Below are positions 49,923 through 60,100 of a DNA stretch of 64,000 nucleotides, in pieces. Numbering within the stretch: position 1 is the stretch's first letter; each line of letters begins with the position of its first letter. Both the position numbers and the translations under genes were made by a program. Below the pieces are notes generated by a model that ran no database searches, had not been told where the DNA came from, and saw nothing but the letters and a program-made list of their open reading frames with translations. This stretch comes from Anarhynchus alexandrinus (lineage: Eukaryota; Chordata; Aves; Charadriiformes; Charadriidae), in contig VUYV01000044.1 of the NCBI GenBank assembly GCA_008711295.1, positions 1,613,235-1,677,234 on the forward strand, written 5' to 3'.

Positions 49923-50805
49923 GTAAGTCCTTAAAGTGACTGTTCCTCACTGCTTTAAAAATATATTGCCTTTTTTCCCCCTCTCTCGAAAGAGTTACTG
50001 AGCTGCTTCTGCAGTGCTTTGTCGGAGCGGTGTCCCTGGAGGCTGGAGAGGTGTGCGGGTTTGGCCACTAGCCCAGGCAGGAGCTGGCAGCGGGGAGGGT
50101 CTCCTCCTGCCCGACCCCGCGGCCGGGCCCCTTGTGCCTCGTCTCCCTCCCGCTGTGTGCGAGGTGCCCGGTCTGGCAGGGCCAGAAACCCGCCGCTGGG
50201 GAAGGGAAGGGCCGTGGGTTGCGGCTCGGAGCCGCGGGCAGCCCCGTCGCCGGCGGGACAGGGACGGGGCCAGGCCGGGGACCCGCGGGCGCCATGCTGC
50301 AGCCCGGCGTGACTGCGGTGGGCCCTGGGAGAGGGGGGTCCTGCCCTGCCCTCGCCGGTGGGTGTGCAGCAGTGCTCGCAGCGTGGGCCACGCGTGTTCG
50401 TGGCCGAGCTGTTCCCTCTGCCCGGGGTCTGGCGGCTGCGCGGCCTTCACTGCCGCTCCATGTGCGACCTCCTGCCCTCCCGCTGGGAAGGCGGAAGCCT
50501 CGCATGGCTGTACAAGCTGGGCCTGTAAAGGTGCACAACCTGTTATCTCTGCCTGCCTCTGCTTTTTCTCTACGTCTGGCTTAGCTGTGTTGTGTGCTGC
50601 TGTGGAAGCCTCATACATCCAGTGTTTTTTCTCTGGACTTTTGCAGTATTTCCCCTGTCCCATGTGCCTGTTGAGCATGTCAGCCAGCTAGCTCTTTTTG
50701 GGGAGGGATTGGCATGAATTCACTCATTGCCCATCAGTCTGCCGGGGGAGGTGGGAGCGTGGCCCAGCTGCTGTGGGTGTGCAGCCACCTAACTCTTGGG
50801 GACTC

Positions 50806-50896
50806 GCTGGTGTGAGTGATGACTGACTTTTTTCCCCATCAGAGCGACAGTGTTGATTTCTCACTGTTCAAGCCAGATCATGTCTGATGCACCAGC
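50806..50896 (+). ncRNA. SNORD12: C/D-box snoRNA, copy 2 (SNORD12-like)
   Basis: Same stem (GCTGGTG/CACCAGC), C box 50816-50822 and D box 50884-50887. The D' guide CTTTTTTCCCC gives 11 bp with GGGGAAAGAAG of 28S rRNA. Exon 3 begins 81 nt after the D box. The snoRNA is practically identical to copy 3. The sequence just before the D box (GCCAGATCATGT) is conserved and could be a second guide whose target I do not recognise. Confidence 0.83.
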
Positions 50897-50967
50897 AGGG
50901 AAGTGCTGCTGTGTCCCACACCCTGGCAGGGCCTGGTGCTAACTGTTCCCTTTGGCTTTACTCGTAG

Positions 50968-51104
50968 GGCGCTGCAAAGATGGTGGGGGTGTTGAGGCTC
51001 TTGGAGACCTGATGTGATGGCTGTAGCTGGCAGTGATGAATTGTGTGATGAGGGCAGTTGCCTGGTTTGCTCCACCATGCCTGAACCTCTAGCAAATAGT
51101 AATG
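50968..51104 (+). ncRNA. snoRNA host exon 3
   Basis: Acceptor TTTACTCGTAG, donor AATG/GTAAGT. It shares its start (GGC.CTGCAAAGA) and the GGTTGCCTGGTTTGCTCC block with exon 4. Confidence 0.6.
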
Positions 51105-51845
51105 GTAAGTCCTTAAACTAACTGTTGATCACTTGAGTCCTTAAAGCAAGTTTTGCCCCATTTAAGCAGTTAAATAAAAATACAGGCTGGGGGGTGGGTT
51201 GGTGGCGGAAATAAGTTCCTGGAAGGGAGTTTCTTTCAAAAGTCTTTTGTCCCTGGAGACTTGACTTGACCTGTAAAGTTGAGAATCAGCTTAGATATTG
51301 TAGAGGTGAAAGCACAAAGGTTTTCCTCGTACAGAAACACTAGTTCTATATGCCTTCTGTTGCTCCTGTTCCAGCACTTCTGAAGTGGCCCATGTGGCTA
51401 GTGAGCAGGAACCAGCAGGGCAAGGAATCTGCAAGCCACATCAGCACAGGCTGAGCTGGAGCAGGATGGTTGTGTACAGCTCTGTCCTGTTTGTTTCTTT
51501 GATGGGTTGTGTTTGGAGAGCTCATTTTAAGGACACCCTGCATGGAGATATGTGGATGATCTGCTGCACCGGAGCAGCTGCCGCAGTAAGGGACAGGAAC
51601 CATCCTGGCTGAAGTGTGTGTCCCTTTGGAAGAGAGGAGCTGTTGCACCTTTCCTGCCCTGCCCTTGCTGGCCAATTTGAGGGAGTGTGAGGGGATAGCA
51701 GACATTCAGCATTTGCTTGCGGCCACATGTGTGCGTGGCTTTGCCACTTACTTCCTCTACCATTAGTTCACTCAGTCCCTGCTGGGGGAGGTGGGAGCGT
51801 GGCACAGCTGCTGTGGGTGTGCAGCCACTTAACTCTTGGGGACTC

Positions 51846-51936
51846 GCTGGTGTGAGTGATGACTGACTTTTTTCCCCATCAGAGCGACAGTGTTGATTTC
51901 TCACTGTTCAAGCCAGATCATGTCTGATGCACCAGC
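51846..51936 (+). ncRNA. SNORD12: C/D-box snoRNA, copy 3 (SNORD12-like)
   Basis: Identical in the stem, C box (51856-51862), guides and D box (51924-51927) to copy 2. It lies 81 nt before exon 4. It is part of the 1040-bp duplication described separately. Confidence 0.83.
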
Positions 51937-52007
51937 AGGGAAGTGCTGCTGTGTCCCACACCCTGGCAGGGCTTGGTGCTGACTGTTCCCTTTGGCTTTA
52001 CTCGTAG

Positions 52008-52141
52008 GGCACTGCAAAGACGGTGGGGGTGTTGAGGCTCTTGGAGACCTGATGTGATGGCTGTAGCTGGCAGTGATGACTGTGTGATGAGGGCGGTTGC
52101 CTGGTTTGCTCCTCCATGTGGCCCTCTGGCAGAGGAGAATG
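52008..52141 (+). ncRNA. snoRNA host exon 4
   Basis: Acceptor TTTACTCGTAG, donor AATG/GTAAGT. It is a near-identical duplicate of exon 3 that is 3 nt shorter and diverges at the 3' end (CATGTGGCCCTCTGGCAGAG). Confidence 0.6.
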
Positions 52142-52179
52142 GTAAGTCTTCAGCCCACTTGTGCTCACTGGTTTAAAGG

Positions 52180-52212
52180 GGTGGGGGTGGTGGGGGGTGG
52201 TGGGGAGGAGGA
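52180..52212 (+). repeat. G-rich tract with G-quadruplex potential
   Basis: GGGGTGGGGGTGGTGGGGGG followed by TGGTGGGGAGG, at least four G-runs of three or more with short loops, about 40 nt into the host intron after exon 4. A similar but shorter GGTGGGGGTGGGGGT run lies near 44717. Confidence 0.6.
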
Positions 52213-54175
52213 AAACATACCTTTCTGCAAGGGAGTTCCGTCTGCAGCGCTTTGACAGGTTAGTGTCTGTGGAGAGTTGCACATGTGTAGATTTGAGCAT
52301 TGCAGCAGGGGCACTTTTAAGTGTTGGATCTGAGTATCGGCACCTGTTGAAATACTCAAGTTTCGTTTTGCCATTTTTCCTGCAGGGATTAATACCTTGT
52401 CAGTTGTACAGACCTGAAGATTTTTAAGTGTAATTCAGCGCCTTTTAACATTCATCTGAAGAGCATCTGCCATGATGGCTTCAGATGTCTTTTCCCCACC
52501 TGATTGGCAATGCTGATGCACACTTGTTTTAGCTAGATTGACTGATTCCACAGATGCAAGGTGCTTCAGTTCCTGATGTGGCTGTATAGAGGCAACATGC
52601 CCTTGGGCCTCTATTGCAGGGAAACTACATGCATGCTGCATGCTTTGAGGGCAGGCAGCACTGGAGGGTGCTGTCTGCACATATCATAGTAACACTGATT
52701 GTGTAACACTATCTGGCATCCATAAAAGACTTTGAGGATCGAAAGTGAAAGAATTCTTGGTTTCAAAAGGTCTCAAGTAGATGGCGGAGAGTTCTGACAG
52801 GTTTCAATTTAGGGGAATGGGCATAGTTTTTTTTGTTTTGCCCCATTTAAGCAGTGTTAAAATAAGTTGCTTCTTACAGAGTCTGGGAGCTTTTGGTTTT
52901 GATCTTATTTTTATTTTTCTTTTTTTCTCCCCCTTTTTTTTTATTCCTTCTGAATGGGAGGTTCTCAATGCCTTGGAGAAAGGTGGATGAAAGTCAGCTT
53001 CCAGCAATGTGTCCATTTGCAAGAGAGGGATTGCTTTTTATTTTCTTCCCCCTTTTTTTTTTAAAGATTATCAAAGATTTGACATCTTCTGAAAACTTTG
53101 GCTGTTAGGATTTCACTAACGTTCTAGCAAATGTGCTTAACAGGACTTCATTGGATAAACAGCTATTGTCACTGGCTTCAGTTACAGCCTTGCATTGCTG
53201 TTCAGGTGCTTGCTGTGCAGCTGTTGTATCTCCAAGGAGATATGAGACCTGTATCTATGAAGAGCAAAAATGTGACCTTTCTATATGGCAGTCTTGAATT
53301 CAAGAGGAGTGTGAATGGTCTGTGTCAGATAGTGAAGCTGGTAGAGCTGACCAAGTATGTTACTCTGGTACTTCGTGCTCAGTTCCCCCAGGCTTTTATC
53401 AAGTACTACTCTAAAAGCTCCCACAATGCAGTGCGTCTTATTTGGAGTGCTTGGCAGTGAAGAAGTTTTTGTGCTGTTTGCAGAGCAGCCCTCATTCTCT
53501 TAGAAGTTTTTTTGGGGGGGATTTGAAAGCTATATATTTGCTATTTGCAGTAGAGTGGACTGACAAAATGTTGGCTGTTTTCTTGACAGGTTGAGATTTG
53601 TCAGAAGTTGTCCTGGGACCTGCTGTGATTTCAGTGTACTAGCAGAAAGCTGTCTTGTGCTAATGATGTCTCTCTCCATGCTGCTGCCTGTTGTCCATTC
53701 TCCAAGCTACAGCATTCATATCACCCTGCAACAGCTCTGGTCTTTTCTCAGAGCTATCAGGAGTGATAAATTGGTGTCCTGCCAACTTACAGAGGGTGTT
53801 ATATTTTTCTTCCCTTGGTATCAGGCATTTAACTGTAATGGATTCTGGAACTTGCTGCATGTTTAATGCAATTGGATGCTTTTGTCTGCAAGAGCTGTAT
53901 TCACCACCTTGACAGCTAATGTTATCCTACCACAATCATTAAAAGTAAGGAAGACTCTCCTTAGAGAGCAGTTGTCAAGTATGGGAGGATGGCCTTCTGT
54001 GTAAGGGGGTGGGGGGGACGACTCAAGTCTTGGCTCTCCCCTTTCATCCAGAAAGCTTTAGTAATGTATCATTGGCAGCCTGTAAAGTGGGGAAGGGGTA
54101 TCTTAAATGCTGCAGTGCGGTGTGTGTTTCTGTACTGTTTAGAGCCTATTTTTAATAAAATCTGAGTACTGGGTG

Positions 54176-57100
54176 AATTCAGCTGGTGACTGAAATTCTC
54201 TTTACACACCTTTAATAGCTAGTTTCTGGATCTCCTGATTGGTTTTGGGTGTTAAATGGCCACAGTGCTTCTGTGTGATGATTGCTTACATGGAGCTGCT
54301 GGCTGCCTCACGCTACGAGAAACAGGCATGATCTCACGGCAGTATATATAGCTTCACATACCCTGAAGAAAAAGTGCTTAGCTGAGATTTGTGGCTGCTG
54401 CTGTGCTTCAGGAAACATCACTAATGCGCAGTTCTCTGTATGTAATAGCTGTATGCTAAAGGTCGGCAACAGGTATCTTCTGGACCAAAGGGAGAGGCAT
54501 AGTCTGCACTTTGCCTCTGTTAGGACAAGGGCTCTCCCTCAGCTTCTCCCTTAGATCCTGTGTGGGGAGTAGCTGGTGTAGAACATAAATCAGTGGGGAC
54601 TTCAGCTGGCCTGGGAAAAGGTATAGATTAGCATGTTCTCAGGTAAGTCACTGGCTTTGCAAATTCTTCCATATATAAGTTAAAGAAAAGTGGCAGCAGT
54701 CTTGGAAGGAAGGGAAGCTGATGTCAGGTTCTGTGAGGATTTGGACATTTCCCTCGTGCGGTGTGATCAGCTAGCAGGAATGACTGCTTCTGGCTAGAGA
54801 GACTTAGTGACAGATGTTCATTCAGATCCTGCAGCCTTCCCCTGGATGCTGTTTGGCAAACTTCCAGGTTAGCAGAGCAGGAGAATTAAGTACGGATTGT
54901 ATGTATGTGCTGAAGTAGGGAACCACTGAACAAGAGGAAGGTAAAGGTTTTTGTAATGCCTGATTTCCTAATACCAGAGAGGTAGTCAAGAGCCCCAAGA
55001 TGTATTGCTTCCTGTGCCTCTGGCTTCCATATCCCACCTTAGTTGACTGTACACATCTGGCCTCAGTAGGGGTGAAAAATCTATGAATGCACCTGTGCTG
55101 TGTGATGTAGAGGGGTTGAATGGTGGCGAGTCTGTTCCGCAGGGAGGGCGAAGGCGTTCTCCATCTGCTGTGCCCATTAGCCTGGCAGTCAGGAGTGGTG
55201 TCTGTGATGCTCAGTCAAACAGGCCTTGGCAGATGTCTCATGCAGGTCCCGGTCTGGTAGCATTTGTACACCCCACTGGCAATGCAAATGAAGTAAATAG
55301 CCCCTTCAGATCAAGCTGATGTGAAGTATTGGGATATAGATTAACCTGCAGTCTCTCAGGCAGCAGGTTCAGATGCAGACCCCAGGCTTAATGACGAAAG
55401 TGGCTGTTCCCTATGTGCTGCTGTTGGGAAGTAGGGCAGCAGGTATGTGCACTGGGGATGAGGTTAAAAACCGATCCCCCTGCAGCCTCATTAGGTTCCT
55501 GAGGAGCAGGGCCCCCTGGCAGCTGTTGAATGTTCCTGTGTTGCTAGTTCTGTGCCAGTGGAAGCCTGTAAGGGATGTGTCCTACATGCTAAATACCAGC
55601 TGAGGGGCTGCTGCCTGAAAGTATCTGGGTGCACACGCCGGGGGGCTGCAGTGAGCTTGCTGGCCCAGCAGTGACAATTCAGCTTGAAGTAGCTGAAGGG
55701 CAAATGTGAGGTATGGATAACAGGCTGAGGAAATGTTTAAGAAATGATTTCCTGCAGCATTTGAAATGTTTAAGGACTGATTTCCTGCAGCGTTTGAAGT
55801 ATTGCTGTGTTATTTTTACTGCTTGGTAGCCATAGCCTAATTAATACCCTAATGGATCGGAAGTTATTTACAGCAACTACAAGTTTAGAGGGTATCTCTG
55901 CTACTTAAAAGCATAAATGACAGTGTCAGTGGTTATGGGAAGGGATTTGGTGTCTGAGCTGATAGTGGCCTTCGGCATGTATGTTTAGTAGGAAACAGCA
56001 ATGATGGAAAACTAGCTATTAATCAGCATTCAAAGCAGTCTTCCATTAAACTGGATAGAGATTTTTTTTCTCATTCAGTTAACGTAAGCAGCATAATCTC
56101 TTGAAACAACATATTGATGAGGGATCAGAACTGCTGATAATACAATTGCTTTCATAATCTAATGAGCATACCTACTGGCAGTGTACTTTAGGGAGTTGAG
56201 TGCTGGTTGTCCAGTGGGAGCTGTAAGGGCAGATGTAGCTGGAACATGTTATTTGCATGTTTTATTACCTCTCCAAGAGAAGTTGCTCAGGTCAGGACTT
56301 CAGCACTGCTGCTATCGCACGTATGCATGGGGATGGAAGACAAAACTGTCTGAAAATAACTGATCTGCTGTAGGCAACCTGTGAATGCTCTCTAGTCTGG
56401 AGGCAGGGGCTCGGTAGATGAACAGAACTGCATGCAATGAACAGAGCCTGGAGATCTCTGACCTGGCAGCTGTAGGGGGTGCTGCGTGCATGCGTTGCCC
56501 AAAGCTTAGTAAGGGCCAGATGGAGTTTCTGCATCAAACTGTCTGTTTGTTTGAGTTTTCTGTGTGTGTATATAGTCAGGATGCTTTCACCTTGTCACTA
56601 TAGCGGTGTACTGTAATAAACCTCTGGACCAGTGGTCATTAGCTTACCTGTAAGAACAAGAAGTGTGACAAAGTGAAGACAAACCATGAAAGTAACATCT
56701 GAACTTGTCAGAGGCTTTTATCTAGAAGAGCAGAGGTGGAGGAGGTCATCTGTACTGATAGGTTTTTGCTTCAAAGCTTTCATCTGCTGAGTTTCTGATA
56801 TGCCTGCAAGCACCTGGGCACCTTAGGTGTGGCTTCATTTTACATCTGTCTCTCTGATGGTTTTTTTTCTGGAACTAGTTTGGGTCTAGAGACCATCTCC
56901 TGACATTCCTTCCACACCTTTGCTCCAAATTCCCATGTACCGTGCTCAAAAATGGGATTGTGGCTGCCTTTACCAAAAGACTGTCTGGACAGAGTTTTGG
57001 GAAAATGAGGACTTATGATAGACCTGGCTGGTAAACACAGGCTGGGGGTCATGTTCTTTAGTACTACAACATCTTTTTTCCTGTTGTATGGGATATCCTA

Positions 57101-60100
57101 TCTTCTGCTGCTTCTTCAAACACCCTTGGTAATGGAGAGCTGGCTGAACTTGACTGTGGCCAGCTATGGGCTCTCAGCAATGTGGTATGCTACAAGCTCA
57201 GGTAATTTTCCTGCTGATAACCATAAGCTACTAAAAAACTTGAGTTGCAGTGGACTTTCTAGTACAACTTGTGTTACAGCCAAGTAATGAAGTAGGCAGT
57301 CTGGTTAATAGAGAAACCATCAGACAAACTATTATCTATACCATGCATGGAGGTAAGATCACCCCATTTGAAAATCTCTTAGTAGGGCCCTTTGATAAAA
57401 GATGAGGAGGTGGGGAGGTTTAATCCTGAATTTAAAGCAATTTGCAGCTCTCCTCCTCAGAGCATTTGTTGCCCCATTGCTTACCTGACTTCTGCAGGCA
57501 CTGGTCAACTCCTGAGTGTGTCTGCTGGGTGTTTTGAATGAGGAGATGAAGGCCAGGAGGTATGCTTTGGACAGAGGCTGACTTACAGCTTTTTCTTTGC
57601 ACAGAGCTCCCTATTAGCTCTTGGAGGCCAGCAAAGGATAATCACAGCATGTCCAGAGCTCCTATTCTGCTGCTGTTAAGTGGCTGAAGAAAGGCAGAAT
57701 TGTCAGTTTTGTCAACTAGAGCAGGAACAGACAATGTTGTGTGTACTTGTGTAACTTTCTAAAAGTGAAATCTGAAGTCACTCACTAGGCTGGTATGTTT
57801 AAGCAAATGTTTACTTTTCTCAAACAGCTCTGTTTCTTGGTGCCCTGAGCATTTGAGAGGAAAATAGCACAGATTATTTCTCTGTCTGATGTTGCTTTTA
57901 ATAGACATGTTTTCATACACAGTGAGAGGTTTAACATCTATGTTCCCAAAGACCCAGGCATCTTTTTGACTGCCTGGTGATTATTATATTCTTTTTAGAC
58001 CCATCTGTTAAGCGTCTGCATTAGCTTATGGGATAGCACAGTCCATTTACTCATTGCTGCTTCTACTCTCTGCATTATTTCCTCTGCCTCCATCTCTGCT
58101 CAGTGATAGATTAAGTATTCTGACACATCAGTTGTGTTGACAGGCTAGACCTTATCATAGAATCATAGGATTGTCTAGGTTGGAAGGGACCTTTAAGATC
58201 ATCGAGTCCAACCAGTAACCTAACACTGCCAAAACCATCACTAAACCATGTCCCTAAGCATCATGTCTACCTGTCTTAAAAATACTTTCAGGGATGGAGG
58301 ATGGATCATGGACAACAATGAAGCAAAACTTGGTTTTGTGATCACCCTGGGAAGATCCAGATTTCAGGACACTCAGGCTGCCCCATAGGCAGTAAGGGGA
58401 AAACGTTTTTTTGGAGCAGAGGGTTTCTTTCTCCTACAGCATCCAGTGTTTTAAGGAGATGTTTTACAGCTATAGACTTCTGTTCCTCTTCCACCCTTTT
58501 TGCCAGATCCCTTGCAGTGGTGGGGTGAAGCCGAGTGCCTTGGTTCAGCCCGAGTCTGTGTTTTGGTGTTGTGGGAACTGCTGGTTTGTGTTACAGCACC
58601 TGGGGTTCCCAGGCACTTCCCATCCAAGCGTTGGGCACAGGGTGCAGGCAGGGCTGAGGCCATTTGGCACTGCACTGGATGTCTCTTGGCAGCCTTCATC
58701 TTGCAGAAAACTGCAGTTTATGTCACTCTGCCCCCCACTGTGACTTTTCTTGCTCAGATGACCAGGCTGATGCTCACGTTCAGCTCACTGTAGAGGGAGG
58801 ACTGGCGCGCTCTCATCAGGGTGAATGGAGAGGGGACAGCGAGAGCTCTGGCTTTCTGCTGTGGTTCCCAGCATACACCACCAAAAGCTCCCCTTTGCCC
58901 TGTGATACCTACCAGAGACTGGTGCTAAGCCTTCTAGATTGTTCCACAGTAAATTAAACTCTGGATAAAAGTGCTGGAGGTGGTTCTCCTCACGTTTACA
59001 AAAACAGGTACTCTGGGGTCTGAAGAAATCCCTTTCACCTGTTTCTCTGCTCAGTGCCACCATGAGGCTAGCAAGGATTGGATGTAGCCCCTACCATAGG
59101 CCTTCCAGTGACTGAAATTGGCTCAAGTCTTTTATAAAGAGGATGGAGAACACCTGGCAGCTTGCAGTTAGTAACAGAGTTGTCTTGGTGATGGGTAAAA
59201 ATATTCTTTGTGCTAGACCATATTCATGGTGTAAATCAAAGCAATTCCATTACATTCCCTAAGATTGATTTGGGTTCATGCAAACAGGTTCAGGACCATT
59301 TTTGTCTGTGTTACCTGAGAATCTGCCTGATTTCTGTAGTGTTATATTGAGAAAAACGTCCAGTGGATAGTCTGCACTTCACTGTGCCTGTCGCTTGCTC
59401 TATTCAGTTTTGAATTCTGTGGCTGGGTCACCTTCAAGTCTTCCTCTACTGCTGAGAATAAGCTTGACTTCCTTAGTCTTTTCTCAAAGCAAATATTAAA
59501 GCCAGGGGCTGTCCTCATTTCTCTACTTTGCACAGACTCCCTCGGGTTCATGTAACCTTCCTCAGCAAGGATGTCCAGGGCCAGAGAGACTTTTGGAGAT
59601 GTGGTCTCAGCATTGACTGCATGAAGAAGCAAGGCATGTTTTCCATCTCTGACAGGGCAGCAGGTGTCCTTCCAGCAGGCTGAGGAGGCTCAGCTGGTGC
59701 ATGAGGGTGGTGGGTAAGCAGATGCAGCCCCACGTGGTGCTGCTTGCCCAGATGGATTCCCTGAAGCCCGTTCCTGAAAGCGGCTCTCTGAAGGTGGGGT
59801 GGTATGTCAGCACCCAGGGGCTGGCCCGGAGTAGCACACATCCTTTCTGCTCCACACATGCTCACATTTCCCGCTGTGGGTGGCCGCAATGTCTTCAACA
59901 GCATACTGCTTCTGGTTCAGGACTGCTCTTTAATTGGAAGGGTGAGGCTTGTGCTTTTGATCCTCCCACAGATCCTGGAATGCTTGCGCATCGGTCCAGG
60001 ATACAGCCCGGCCTGTAGGCAGCAGCTAACTTCTGGATAACATTTCTTAGTGAGAAGAGATGCTAAGTTCTACCTCTGCCCTTGTTTAGCAGCTTGGAGC

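Larger units (their letters stand above)
50720..52141 (+). repeat. Tandem duplication of a snoRNA + exon unit (period about 1040 bp)
   Basis: Unit A (from about 50720) and unit B (from about 51770) share the run-in GGGGGAGGTGGGAGCGTGGC and the GCTGTGGGTGTGCAGCCAC block, the whole snoRNA, the 3' splice site and the exon. The offset is 1040 bp at the snoRNA and exon starts and 1037 bp at the exon ends. The 5' part is nearly identical. The rest of intron 3 after exon 3 does not recur after exon 4 in the region inspected. Confidence 0.85.
49344..54175 (+). ncRNA. Noncoding snoRNA host gene, ZFAS1-like
   Basis: Probable exons: 1, about 49346-49367 (donor GAG/GTGGGT); 2, 49821-49922; 3, 50968-51104; 4, 52008-52141; 5 from 52386 (acceptor TTTTTCCTGCAG), possibly to the AATAAA at 54154-54159. 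Exons 2-4 are related to each other, lie just after their snoRNAs and end in AATG/GTAAGT. No exon has a conserved reading frame, and the lengths of exons 2, 3 and 4 (102, 137, 134) change frame, so the transcript is best read as noncoding. Three snoRNAs of one family in a 5'-TOP host matches mammalian ZFAS1 (SNORD12, 12B, 12C). The ZFAS1 name is an inference from that resemblance. The terminal exon is uncertain. Confidence 0.65.

Noticed and set aside
49995..50691. 225-227-codon frames on both strands in host intron 2
   Set aside because: Simultaneously open on both strands in a GC-rich intron, with no recognisable similarity. The region lies between a clear donor (49922) and acceptor (50967).
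53131..53460. 109-codon + strand frame in the presumed terminal host exon
   Set aside because: No recognisable similarity. The host transcript appears noncoding because its duplicated exons do not preserve frame.
56110..56140. TTGATGAG ... CTGA resembling C and D boxes
   Set aside because: The boxes are only about 20 nt apart and lack a terminal stem, so this is not a C/D snoRNA.
59548..59904. 118-codon minus-strand open frame
   Set aside because: No domain, no splice or start context, and overlapped by unrelated frames.
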